Below, piece by piece: positions 53,346 through 61,700 of a stretch of DNA of 64,000 nucleotides (position 1 is its first letter; the number at the start of each line of letters is the position of its first letter). Location of the stretch: NCBI GenBank assembly GCA_964409685.1, contig CAYPEJ010000004.1:115278-179277 (forward strand), in the 5' to 3' direction. The DNA comes from Clostridium_AI sp964409685. GTDB lineage: Bacteria > Bacillota > Clostridia > Lachnospirales > Lachnospiraceae. The translations under genes and the position numbers were made by a program. The notes under the pieces were generated by a model. The model made no database searches. It had not been told where the DNA came from and saw only the letters and a program-made list of their open reading frames with translations.

Positions 53346-53409
53346 ATTCGAGGGAACGAGACAGGAGGTCGGTGTCCTGAGAGGAAGTTCGGAGAACGGA
53401 CTCGTGAAT
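53346..53409 (+). ncRNA. Candidate structured leader of the second acyl ligase
   Basis: ATTC-GAG (53346-53352) can pair with CTC-GAAT (53401-53409, 2-nt bulge), enclosing a CAGGA/TCCTG hairpin (53362-53379) and a GTTC/GAAC hairpin (near 53387-53397). Several GGA triplets are exposed, as in CsrA targets. TATAAT at about 53283 is a possible -10. It matches no class I can name. Confidence 0.4.
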
Positions 53410-53449
53410 GTGTATTAGGTTTCAAATGAAAGGGTATGTGATTATTATG

Positions 53450-55030
53450 AAGATGTTAGAAAAAACAATAAACGCTTATCTTGAGGAACAATTTGAAAAA
53501 TATGCAGAAAACAGAGCTATCGTTTATCCAGAAGGAAATATTTCTTATACATACAAAGAAATGTCAGACAGAATCAATTTATTGGCAAAAGGTTTAATCG
53601 CAAATGGAGTAAAGAAGGAAACTCATGTATCTTTATTGGCTCCTAGTTGCCCAGATTGGATTATGTATTACTTAGCACTTACTAAAATCGGTGCCATTCC
53701 AGTTTGTTTAAATGATAAGAATACACAAAGTGAACTTGAGTATTTATTAGACCATTCTGATAGCTATGCAGCAATTGTTTCTACAAAGTCCGTTCAAAGT
53801 TTAGACACATCCGTATTATTCGCATCCTTAGAAAAAGTTATTTATATGGAAACAATCGAAAATGTAAATGAAAAAGTTTTCGATACAAATAGATTAGAAG
53901 AGCAAGCGGCTTCTGTAAGCGATGAAACTTTAAAAGCTTATCAAGCTGAGACAAGATATGATGATATTTTGATGTTCCTTTATACATCAGGAACAACTGG
54001 TAGACCAAAGGCAGTTATGTCTGTACATAATAGAATGTTAACAAATATTTTGGTTTACTTAGATAATTTCGGTTATACATCAGAAGATAGAGTGCTTTCC
54101 GCATTACCTTTATATCATGTAATGGGATGTTTGTTTACTACTATGCTAACATTTATGGCTGGTGGTACATCCGTATTAATTAGTAAATTTAAAACAAAAG
54201 ATGCACTTCAAATCATCCAAGATGAACAATGCACAAGTTTTCATGGAGTGCCAACAATGTATCAGTACATGTTAAATTACGTAAAGGATTATGATGTGAC
54301 ATCTTTGAAAAAGGGAATGATTGGTGGAGCTTATTGTGCACCAGAAACTATGGTAGAGATTCAAAAGGGATTAGGTGTAAAATATTTATTCCCTGCTTAT
54401 GGACAATCTGAAGGGGTTGGTTTTACTCAAGTTAGAATGACTGACAGCAATAAAAAGAGAATTTCTACAGTTGGAAAAGCAGTTGATGGTGTTGAATTGA
54501 AGATTGTTGATAATGATGGAAATAAGTTACCTGCTGGAGAAGTTGGAGAAGTAGTTGCGTATATGCCTTATCGTATGGCTGGTTATTATAAGAATCCAGA
54601 AGCAACTGCTGAGACGATTCAAGATGGATGGATTTATACAGGTGATTTAGGAATGTTAGATAGACAGGGTTATTTAACAATCAAAGGAAGAAAGAAAGAA
54701 TTGATTATTCGTGGTGGAGAAAATATCTCACCAGTGGATATTGAAGATGTAATTCGTACATATGCAATGGTAGAAGATGTGGCAGTAGTTGGAGTTCCAG
54801 ATAAAACAATGGGTGAAGAAATCTGTGCTTATATTCAGATGAAACCATTTGCTCAATATGTGGAAGAAGAAGTGAGAGCGTTTATTGCCGAGAATTTACC
54901 AAAATACAAGTTCCCTAAATATATTAAATTCATCGATCAGATGCCTTTAAATGCAAGTGGAAAGATTTTAAAGAGAGAATTACAGGCAATGTTTAATGAA
55001 GAACAAGGTGAAGCTAAAATGGCTCGATAA
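53450..55030 (+). CDS. AMP-forming acyl-CoA synthetase (second copy)
   Basis: A 526-residue ANL-family ligase, paralogous to that at 46925. Motifs: LYTSGTTGRPKAVMS, YHVMGC, FHGVPTMYQYM, YGQSEG, YTGDLGMLDRQGYL, GRKKELIIRGGENISPVDIE, and catalytic Lys in NASGKILKREL. The start is uncertain: ATG at 53450 (MKMLEKTINAYLEEQ) begins the conserved part, but upstream in-frame starts at 53408 or 53429 are possible and no ribosome site is ideal. It is flanked by purE and purM without obvious functional link. Confidence 0.9.
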   Translation, partial: KMLEKTINAYLEEQFEKYAENRAIVYPEGNISYTYKEMSDRINLLAKGLIANGVKKETHVSLLAPSCPDWIMYYLALTKIGAIPVCLNDKNTQSELEYLLDHSDSYAAIVSTKSVQSLDTSVLFASLEKVIYMETIENVNEKVFDTNRLEEQAASVSDETLKAYQAETRYDDILMFLYTSGTTGRPKAVMSVHNRMLTNILVYLDNFGYTSEDRVLSALPLYHVMGCLFTTMLTFMAGGTSVLISKFKTKDALQIIQDEQCTSFHGVPTMYQYMLNYVKDYDVTSLKKGMIGGAYCAPETMVEIQKGLGVKYLFPAYGQSEGVGFTQVRMTDSNKKRISTVGKAVDGVELKIVDNDGNKLPAGEVGEVVAYMPYRMAGYYKNPEATAETIQDGWIYTGDLGMLDRQGYLTIKGRKKELIIRGGENISPVDIEDVIRTYAMVEDVAVVGVPDKTMGEEICAYIQMKPFAQYVEEEVRAFIAENLPKYKFPKYIKFIDQMPLNASGKILKRELQAMFNEEQGEAKMAR

Positions 55031-55346
55031 TATTTTGAATGATAAGTATGTTTAATAAACAAATATATTACCTTTTATTATATTTCATTTCAAACTCCTT
55101 GATAAACAATCCCAAAGTTGATGAAGAATCGGCTTTGGGATTGTTTTCTGTTTAGGTTGACTTATAAAGATAATTATATATATTAAGTGAACTTATAAAT
55201 AACATAAGAAATAAATAACCTCAAACAAGCGACAAAATATTCAAAGTATGTTACAATACCCATAGATGTTTCTGTCAAGTTCGGTTCGATAGAAACGCTT
55301 AATTATTTTACAAAGCATTATTTTTGAGCCTAGGAGGAAAAATAAG
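55031..55346. other. Intergenic region before the purMND operon
   Basis: 316 bp. It contains the ligase terminator (55107-55148) and, at about 55264-55302, a GTTTCT/AGAAAC hairpin around TTCGGTTCG. On the complementary strand this reads CGAACCGAAC, which recalls the CGAA core of PurR boxes in Bacillus, so purine control is possible. Confidence 0.45.
55107..55148 (+). terminator. Terminator of the second acyl ligase
   Basis: A perfect 11-bp stem CAATCCCAAAG/CTTTGGGATTG with a 15-nt loop and TTTT. Confidence 0.88.
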
Positions 55347-56372
55347 ATGGATTATAAGAAAGCTGGAGTTGATATTGAAGCTGGTTACAAATCAGTGGAG
55401 CTCATGAAGGAACATATTAAAGGTACAATGCGTAAGGAAGTATTAACTAACATTGGAGGATTTTCAGGTGCATTTTCCATGGAAAGCTTTAAAAATATGG
55501 AGAAGCCAACTTTAGTTTCTGGTACAGATGGTGTTGGAACAAAGTTGAAGATCGCATTTATTTTAGATAAACATGATACGATTGGTATCGACTGTGTTGC
55601 TATGTGTGTAAATGATATTGCTTGCGCAGGCGGTGAACCACTATTTTTCCTAGATTATATAGCATGTGGTAAAAATGAGCCAGAGAAGATTGCGACTATT
55701 GTAAGCGGTGTTGCGGAAGGTTGTAAACAAGCAAATGCAGCATTAATTGGTGGAGAAACTGCGGAAATGCCAGGTTTCTATCCAGTAGATGAGTATGATT
55801 TAGCAGGATTTTCTGTAGGTATAGTAGATGAAAAAGATTTAATTAATGGAAAAGATTTAAAAGCAAATGATGTAATTATTGGTATTGCGTCGTCTGGTAT
55901 ACATAGTAATGGATATTCTTTAGTTCGTAAGGTATTTAACATGAAAGAAGATGCACTAAATACCTATTATGAGTCATTAGGACAGACATTAGGAGAAGCA
56001 TTATTAACTCCTACAAAGATTTATGTAAAAGCATTAAAAACATTAAAAGAATCTGGTGTAAGAGTAAAAGCTTGTAGTCATATCACAGGTGGTGGTTTCT
56101 ACGAAAATATTCCTCGTATGCTACCTGAAAATATGCATGCAATCGTGAAAAAAGACGCATACACAGTACCTGCCATCTTCAAAATGTTATCTGTAGATGG
56201 GGACATCAGTGAACAAATGATGTACAACACATACAACATGGGTATTGGTATGATGATTGCCGTTGCTCCAGAAGACGTAAAATATGCAATGGAATTAATC
56301 AAACTTGCAGGCGAAACACCTTATGTATTAGGTGAAATCGTAGCAGGTGAAAAAGGTGTTACAGTAGAGTAG
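55347..56372 (+). CDS. purM: Phosphoribosylformylglycinamidine cyclo-ligase (AIR synthetase)
   Basis: Converts FGAM to AIR with ATP. The 341-residue protein shows SGTDGVGTKLKIAF, DCVAMCVNDIACAGGEPLFFLDYIA, GGETAEMPGFY and HITGGGFYENIPRML. The start DYKKAGVDIEAG is typical. AGGAGGAAAA precedes the ATG. First gene of purM-purN-purD with gaps of 12 and 13 bp. Confidence 0.97.
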   Translation: MDYKKAGVDIEAGYKSVELMKEHIKGTMRKEVLTNIGGFSGAFSMESFKNMEKPTLVSGTDGVGTKLKIAFILDKHDTIGIDCVAMCVNDIACAGGEPLFFLDYIACGKNEPEKIATIVSGVAEGCKQANAALIGGETAEMPGFYPVDEYDLAGFSVGIVDEKDLINGKDLKANDVIIGIASSGIHSNGYSLVRKVFNMKEDALNTYYESLGQTLGEALLTPTKIYVKALKTLKESGVRVKACSHITGGGFYENIPRMLPENMHAIVKKDAYTVPAIFKMLSVDGDISEQMMYNTYNMGIGMMIAVAPEDVKYAMELIKLAGETPYVLGEIVAGEKGVTVE

Positions 56373-56384
56373 GAGGTTACCACA

Positions 56385-57008
56385 ATGAAAATCGCAGTGC
56401 TTGTGTCTGGTGGTGGAACAAACCTTCAAGCGATTATGGATAGCATAGAGAGCGGTGTGATTACCAATACAACAATTGAGGTAGTCATTAGTAATAAAGC
56501 AAATGCAAAAGCGTTAGAGCGTGCCGAGAAAAAAGGTATCGCCAACGTTTGCATTGCACCAAAGGAATTTGAATCAAGAGAAGCCTTTGGTCAGCATTTA
56601 GTAGATACTTTGAAATCCTATGAAGTAGATTTAGTGGTACTTGCAGGATATCTCGTGATTTTACCAGAAGTTTTGGTGAAAAATTTTGAAAATAAAATCA
56701 TTAACATTCATCCATCTTTGATTCCTTCTTTCTGTGGAATGGGTTACTACGGATTAAAAGTTCACGAAGCCGTTTTGGAAAGAGGAAATAAAGTGACAGG
56801 AGCGACTGTTCATTTTGTAGATGATGGAGCAGATACAGGTCCAATTATTCTTCAAAAAGCCGTAGAAGTGAAAAATGGTGATACACCTGAAATATTACAG
56901 AAACGTGTTATGGAAGAAGCAGAGTGGAAGATACTTCCGAAAGCCATCGATTTAATTGCAAATGGCAAGGTAAAAGTGGAAGGTAAGATTGCAAGAGTAA
57001 TGGACTAG
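56385..57008 (+). CDS. purN: Phosphoribosylglycinamide formyltransferase (GAR transformylase)
   Basis: Transfers formyl from 10-formyl-THF to GAR. The 207-residue protein has VLVSGGGTNLQAI (phosphate loop), the catalytic Asn-His pair in KIINIHPSLIPSFCGMGYYG, and the catalytic Asp in FVDDGADTGPII. AGGAGG precedes the ATG. Second gene of the pur operon. Confidence 0.97.
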   Translation: MKIAVLVSGGGTNLQAIMDSIESGVITNTTIEVVISNKANAKALERAEKKGIANVCIAPKEFESREAFGQHLVDTLKSYEVDLVVLAGYLVILPEVLVKNFENKIINIHPSLIPSFCGMGYYGLKVHEAVLERGNKVTGATVHFVDDGADTGPIILQKAVEVKNGDTPEILQKRVMEEAEWKILPKAIDLIANGKVKVEGKIARVMD

Positions 57009-57021
57009 GAGGATATTTGAA

Positions 57022-58293
57022 ATGAAAGTATTAGTTGTTGGTGGCGGCGGTAGAGAACATGCCATTATCGCAAGTGTAGCGAAAAGCCAAAAAGTAGATA
57101 AGATTTATTGTGCACCTGGAAATGCTGGAATTGCAGCGTTAGCAGAGTGTGTCGATATTTCCGTAATGGATTTTGATAAATTAGTGGATTTTGCCAAGAA
57201 GGAAGCAGTTGATTTTGTGATTATTGGACCAGATGATCCGTTGGCAGCTGGTATCGTAGATGCATTTGAGGCAGCAGGTTTAAGAGTATTTGGACCTAGA
57301 GCAAATGCAGCGATTATTGAGGCTTCAAAGGCATTTTCCAAAGATTTAATGAAAAAATATAATATCCCAACAGCAGCTTATGAGACATTTAGTTCTGCGG
57401 AAGAAGCGTTGGCATATTTAGAGACAAGTAAGTTCCCAATTGTGTTAAAAGCAGATGGTCTTGCACTTGGTAAAGGCGTGTTGATTTGCAATACTAAGGA
57501 AGAAGCGCAAGAGGGCGTTAAGACATTGATGTTAGATAAGCAGTTTGGTTCTGCTGGTGATAGAATTGTTGTGGAAGAATTCTTAGTAGGACGTGAAGTT
57601 TCTGTGTTATGTTATTGTGATGGCAATACCATTAAGCCAATGACAAGTGCACAAGATCACAAACGTGCGAAAGACGGCGACCAAGGTTTAAATACAGGCG
57701 GTATGGGAACATTTTCACCAAGTCCATTCTATACAGAGGAAGTGGACGCGTTCTGTAAGGAAAAAGTATATCAAGCAACGATTGATGCGATGAAAGCAGA
57801 AGGTAGAAGTTTTATAGGTATTTTATTCGTTGGATTGATTTTGACAGAAGATGGTCCGAAGGTATTGGAATTTAACGCTAGATTCGGAGATCCAGAGGCG
57901 CAAGTTGTGTTACCACGTATGAAAAATGATATCATTGATGTGATGGAAGCTTGTGTGGATGGAAAACTTGCGGATGTGGAATTAGAATTTGAAGATAATG
58001 CAGCGGTTTGCGTTGTGTTGGCTTCCGATGGATATCCTGAGAGTTATGAAAAAGGTAAAGTGATACGTGGATTCGAGAACTTTGATGGAAAAGACGGATA
58101 TTATTGCTTCCATGCAGGCACTAAGATGGCTGAGGAAGGCATTGTGACAAATGGTGGTCGTGTGCTTGGAATTACAGCGAAAGGTAGTGACCTTAAAGAG
58201 GCTCGTAAAAATGCTTATGAGGCGACGAAGTGGATTGAGTTTGCGAATAAGTATATGAGGAATGATATTGGTAAGGCGATTGATGAAGCGTAA
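57022..58293 (+). CDS. purD: Phosphoribosylamine-glycine ligase (GAR synthetase)
   Basis: ATP-grasp enzyme that joins glycine to phosphoribosylamine. The 423-residue protein shows VLVVGGGGREHAI, GPDDPLAAGIVD, KADGLALGKGV, DHKRAKDGDQGLNTGGMG and EFNARFGDPEAQVV. AGGAGG precedes the ATG. Last gene of purMND; a terminator and a small structured stretch follow. Confidence 0.97.
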   Translation: MKVLVVGGGGREHAIIASVAKSQKVDKIYCAPGNAGIAALAECVDISVMDFDKLVDFAKKEAVDFVIIGPDDPLAAGIVDAFEAAGLRVFGPRANAAIIEASKAFSKDLMKKYNIPTAAYETFSSAEEALAYLETSKFPIVLKADGLALGKGVLICNTKEEAQEGVKTLMLDKQFGSAGDRIVVEEFLVGREVSVLCYCDGNTIKPMTSAQDHKRAKDGDQGLNTGGMGTFSPSPFYTEEVDAFCKEKVYQATIDAMKAEGRSFIGILFVGLILTEDGPKVLEFNARFGDPEAQVVLPRMKNDIIDVMEACVDGKLADVELEFEDNAAVCVVLASDGYPESYEKGKVIRGFENFDGKDGYYCFHAGTKMAEEGIVTNGGRVLGITAKGSDLKEARKNAYEATKWIEFANKYMRNDIGKAIDEA

Positions 58294-58326
58294 AGGTTTT
58301 ATTTGAAAAATAGGAAAGCGGGTCTC

Positions 58327-58398
58327 CATTAACCTGTGGATGTATAAGCCACGAAGAGAGGAACGTTAATGATTGGGAAGTTTCGGCTTCCCTTTTTT
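58327..58398 (+). terminator. purD terminator with an added stem upstream
   Basis: GGGAAG/CTTCCC with a 6-nt loop and six Ts (58375-58398) is a standard terminator. Just before it CATTAAC (58327-58333) pairs with GTTAATG (58365-58371) around a GTGG/CCAC hairpin (58336-58352). This extra fold is unexplained. Confidence 0.75.
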
Positions 58399-58473
58399 GA
58401 TTCATAGGAAATTCCGCTTCGCTATATTTCCATAGCTTTTTGCTATGACTTTATTATACAAGGAGGTATTGAA

Positions 58474-58665
58474 TTGATTTATAATAGTGAGAATTGTCCA
58501 TGCAAGAAGAAAAGCTGTGTTCGTCATGGAGATTGTATGGCGTGCATGGAATATCACCATACACACAAGAAAGAGCAAAGAAGATTGACGAAATGCGAAC
58601 GCAAACAATTAAAGGCTCAAAAAAGAGGGATATTCAAAAGGTTATTTCATATAAAATCTATATAA
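58474..58665 (+). CDS. Small Cys-rich basic protein
   Basis: A 63-residue protein: SENCPCKKKSCVRHGDCMACMEYHHTH then a Lys/Arg-rich tail. The CPC-x4-C-x4-C-x2-C-x4-HH arrangement looks metal-binding. Similar mini-proteins with CPC...CxRHGxCxxCxxHH are, to my knowledge, widespread in clostridia without assigned function. The TTG start follows AAGGAGGTATTGAA. It may share a transcript with the DUF11 gene 64 bp downstream. Confidence 0.75.
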   Translation: MIYNSENCPCKKKSCVRHGDCMACMEYHHTHKKEQRRLTKCERKQLKAQKRGIFKRLFHIKSI

Positions 58666-58729
58666 TAGTCAATAAATTACCCAAGTTTGAATATAATAGA
58701 AAGTATTTTTAATCGCAGGAGTAGTTTAA

Positions 58730-61700
58730 ATGGCTATTATTCAAAGATATACCACTAATGACAATGGTGCAATTGTTATTACTGGCAATACCCTCGGACT
58801 AAGTGGACGAAGAGGTACGAATCAGCCAGGAACCAACAATGCAATCAACCAATTTATTACGACAAACACAAATTTGACCCCCCCAAGCCCATGGACTAGT
58901 GTAGTGAATCTGAACAATGGTGAAAATATCACATACAGCTGGCAGGAAAATTCATCCTCTGCATTTCTAACTATGCCACAAGGTTCAGAAGTCCTTTATG
59001 CAGAATTAATTTGGGGAGGAATGTCGGAGTCTATCTCAGCGGGGGGACCAAATCTAAGTGTAGCAGATTCTATTAATAATCCAGTATTATTTGTAACTCC
59101 AGTTACCACTACAACTGTAACGCCAGATGCCGCTACTGCGCAAGAAGTGGAAGTAACAGATTTGGGAACATTTTATACACGCTCTCAGAATGTCACGGAT
59201 TTAATTCGGGCAGGAGGAAGTGGAAAATATACGGTGGGAAGAGTTCCAAGTGCAGTTAATATCAATGAACGAAGTACTTTGAACCATGCTGGATGGACGC
59301 TTATAGTAGTATACCGCAATGCAAATCTTCTACCAAGAAATATGACGGTCTATGTAGGTGAGGAACTAATTAACAGTGACAGTACAACAGATGTAACAGT
59401 AGCAGGATTTTTAACTCCACCAACAGGAGATATCAATGCGCGAGTTTTGGTAAGTGCGCAAGAGGGAGATGCGGATCTGAGAGGAGATCGAATGCTATTT
59501 GGACCTAATGCGAATAATCTGACAGCACTTTCAGGACCAAATAATCCAGCCAATAACTTTTTTGCGTCGCAGATTAATATTGGTGACCCAAACAATGTGG
59601 ATGTTGGTAGAATTGATACTTCAGGTACATTTGGCTCACGTAATGCCAATGCGGATACAGGAATTTTGACGACAGCTGGAAGACAGGGATGGGATATTAC
59701 TAACGTAGATGGTAGTGCTACTTTGACGAATTCGCAAAATAGCGCATTAGTACGAATGAATAGTGACGGAGATGTATATGTGTTAAATGGTTTAGGTGTG
59801 CAGATCGATACGATTCGTATTACGGGAAATAAGGTCGTAGATCGAGCAGAGGCAACGACAGGTGACACTATTCATTACACGGTAACATTGAGAAATGAAG
59901 GTGGAGTTGCACAATCAGGAATTACATTTACAGATCCGATACCTGCTGGAACGACACTGGTAACTGGAAGTTTGCAAGTAAGTACCAGTTACACGGGAAA
60001 TTTAACGGATGGAATTGTGTTAAATAGCATTGGTTCAAAGCAGGCGGTAACGATTCAGTGGGATGTTCGAGTTGGGCAGGATGTTCCAAATCCAAATCCT
60101 ATCAGCAACACAGGTACGATTTCAATACCAAGAATGAATCCAGTTAATACGAATACAGTCACAACTTATGTTCGAAATGCGGATCTTTGGATTACGAAAC
60201 AAACTTTACCAACTGCAGGTACCGTAGCGGTTCCAGGCCAAGAATTATCCTATTCGATAACTGCAACGAATCTAGGGCCAGATACAGCAGATGGCGTTGT
60301 AATAACAGATGTAGTACCAACTTATTTGCTTAATCCAACGTATTCTACTACGGGAGCGCAAGGAGAATTTAAACTGTGGACGGGGAGCTTAGGTTTAGAG
60401 TCATTAGCCAATGGCGTTTCGCAAAATATCATAATAAAAGGGATTGTTTCTCAAACAGCTTCTGAGGTGAATACATTTGATAATACGGCAACTGTTACTT
60501 CTAGGACTCCTGATCCTGTTAAGACGAATAATACGGTTACGATTACAACCAATGTAAGACCATCTGCGGATATGTCCATTGTCAAAACTGCTACAGCCAA
60601 TCCTGTAACGGCAGGTACACAGCTTGTGTATCAATTGGTAGTGAACAATGCAGGACCATCCAATGCAGTAGGAGTTACGGTGAGCGATACAGTACCACTA
60701 GAAAGTGCCCAGTATTCTTTGGATAATGGTGTCACTTGGACGGCTTGGCCAGCTTCCAATAGTATTTCGTTAGGAAATTTCGTACCTAGTCAAAATGCAA
60801 TAATATTAGTTCGAGGAAATGTACCTTCTAATACAACAACTGCATTTGACAATACAGCAACGGTCACCTCACAGACGCCGGATCCAAATCAAACCAATAA
60901 TACGAGTACGGTAACCTCTGATGTAAGAGTTATAGCAGATGTAGGAGTTACCAAAACAAGTCAGTTAAATGGAACGACGTTAACGTATACCGTAAATGTA
61001 TTTAATGCAGGACCATCTAATGCAACGGGAATTGTATTAACGGATACACCACCTGCTGTAGGATTAACCAATACAGAATATTCCATAAATAATGGAACTT
61101 CATGGATTGCTTGGACGGATCAATTCCGATATGACATTGCAGAGTTAGAAAATGGGAAAAATTCGACCATTCTATTTCGAGGAGAGGCAGATTTATCACA
61201 GACTATTGTGAATACTGCCAATGTAACTTCTGTGACAACAGATCCGAATCTGTCAAATAATACAGCAACAGTAACATCGGAGGCACAGTTGGCAACGCTC
61301 TCCGTAGACAAAACGGCAGCGCCAGAACCTGTCAATGCAGGGGAACAGCTTACGTATACCATTACAATTCGGAATACGTCTGCCAACAATGTGACAGCTT
61401 ATGGAATTCGAGTGACTGATATGATCCCAATAAGCCTGGAAAACCCAAAATATGTAATCGGCACTGGAACAAACTACATCCCTTGGACTGGAACACTTGA
61501 TATTAGCTCCATTCCACCAAATGGATCGGTTCAGCTTACGATTCGAGGGGATGTATCACTAGACACAACAGTGACGAATATTGTGAATACTGTTACGGTG
61601 ACAGCAACAAATGTGAAGGATCCAGTAGAAGATACTGTAACAACCACAGTAAGGCAAAAAGCAGATGCATATGTTGAAAAAAAAGGAGTTCCAGAGCCTA

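Larger units (their letters stand above)
52855..53449. other. Non-coding interval before the second acyl ligase, with G-run tract
   Basis: About 600 bp. On the + strand six G runs of 3-6 lie between 52870 and 52983, enough for G-quadruplexes. A perfect 11-bp terminator (53144-53154 with 53166-53176) follows with no clear gene in front. A structured stretch (53346-53409) precedes the ligase. The frame at 52903-53118 has no ribosome site and looks random. Confidence 0.55.

Noticed and set aside
59350..59868. 172-residue antisense frame inside the DUF11 gene
   Set aside because: It is a shadow of the repetitive coding sequence, with no ribosome site and no family resemblance.
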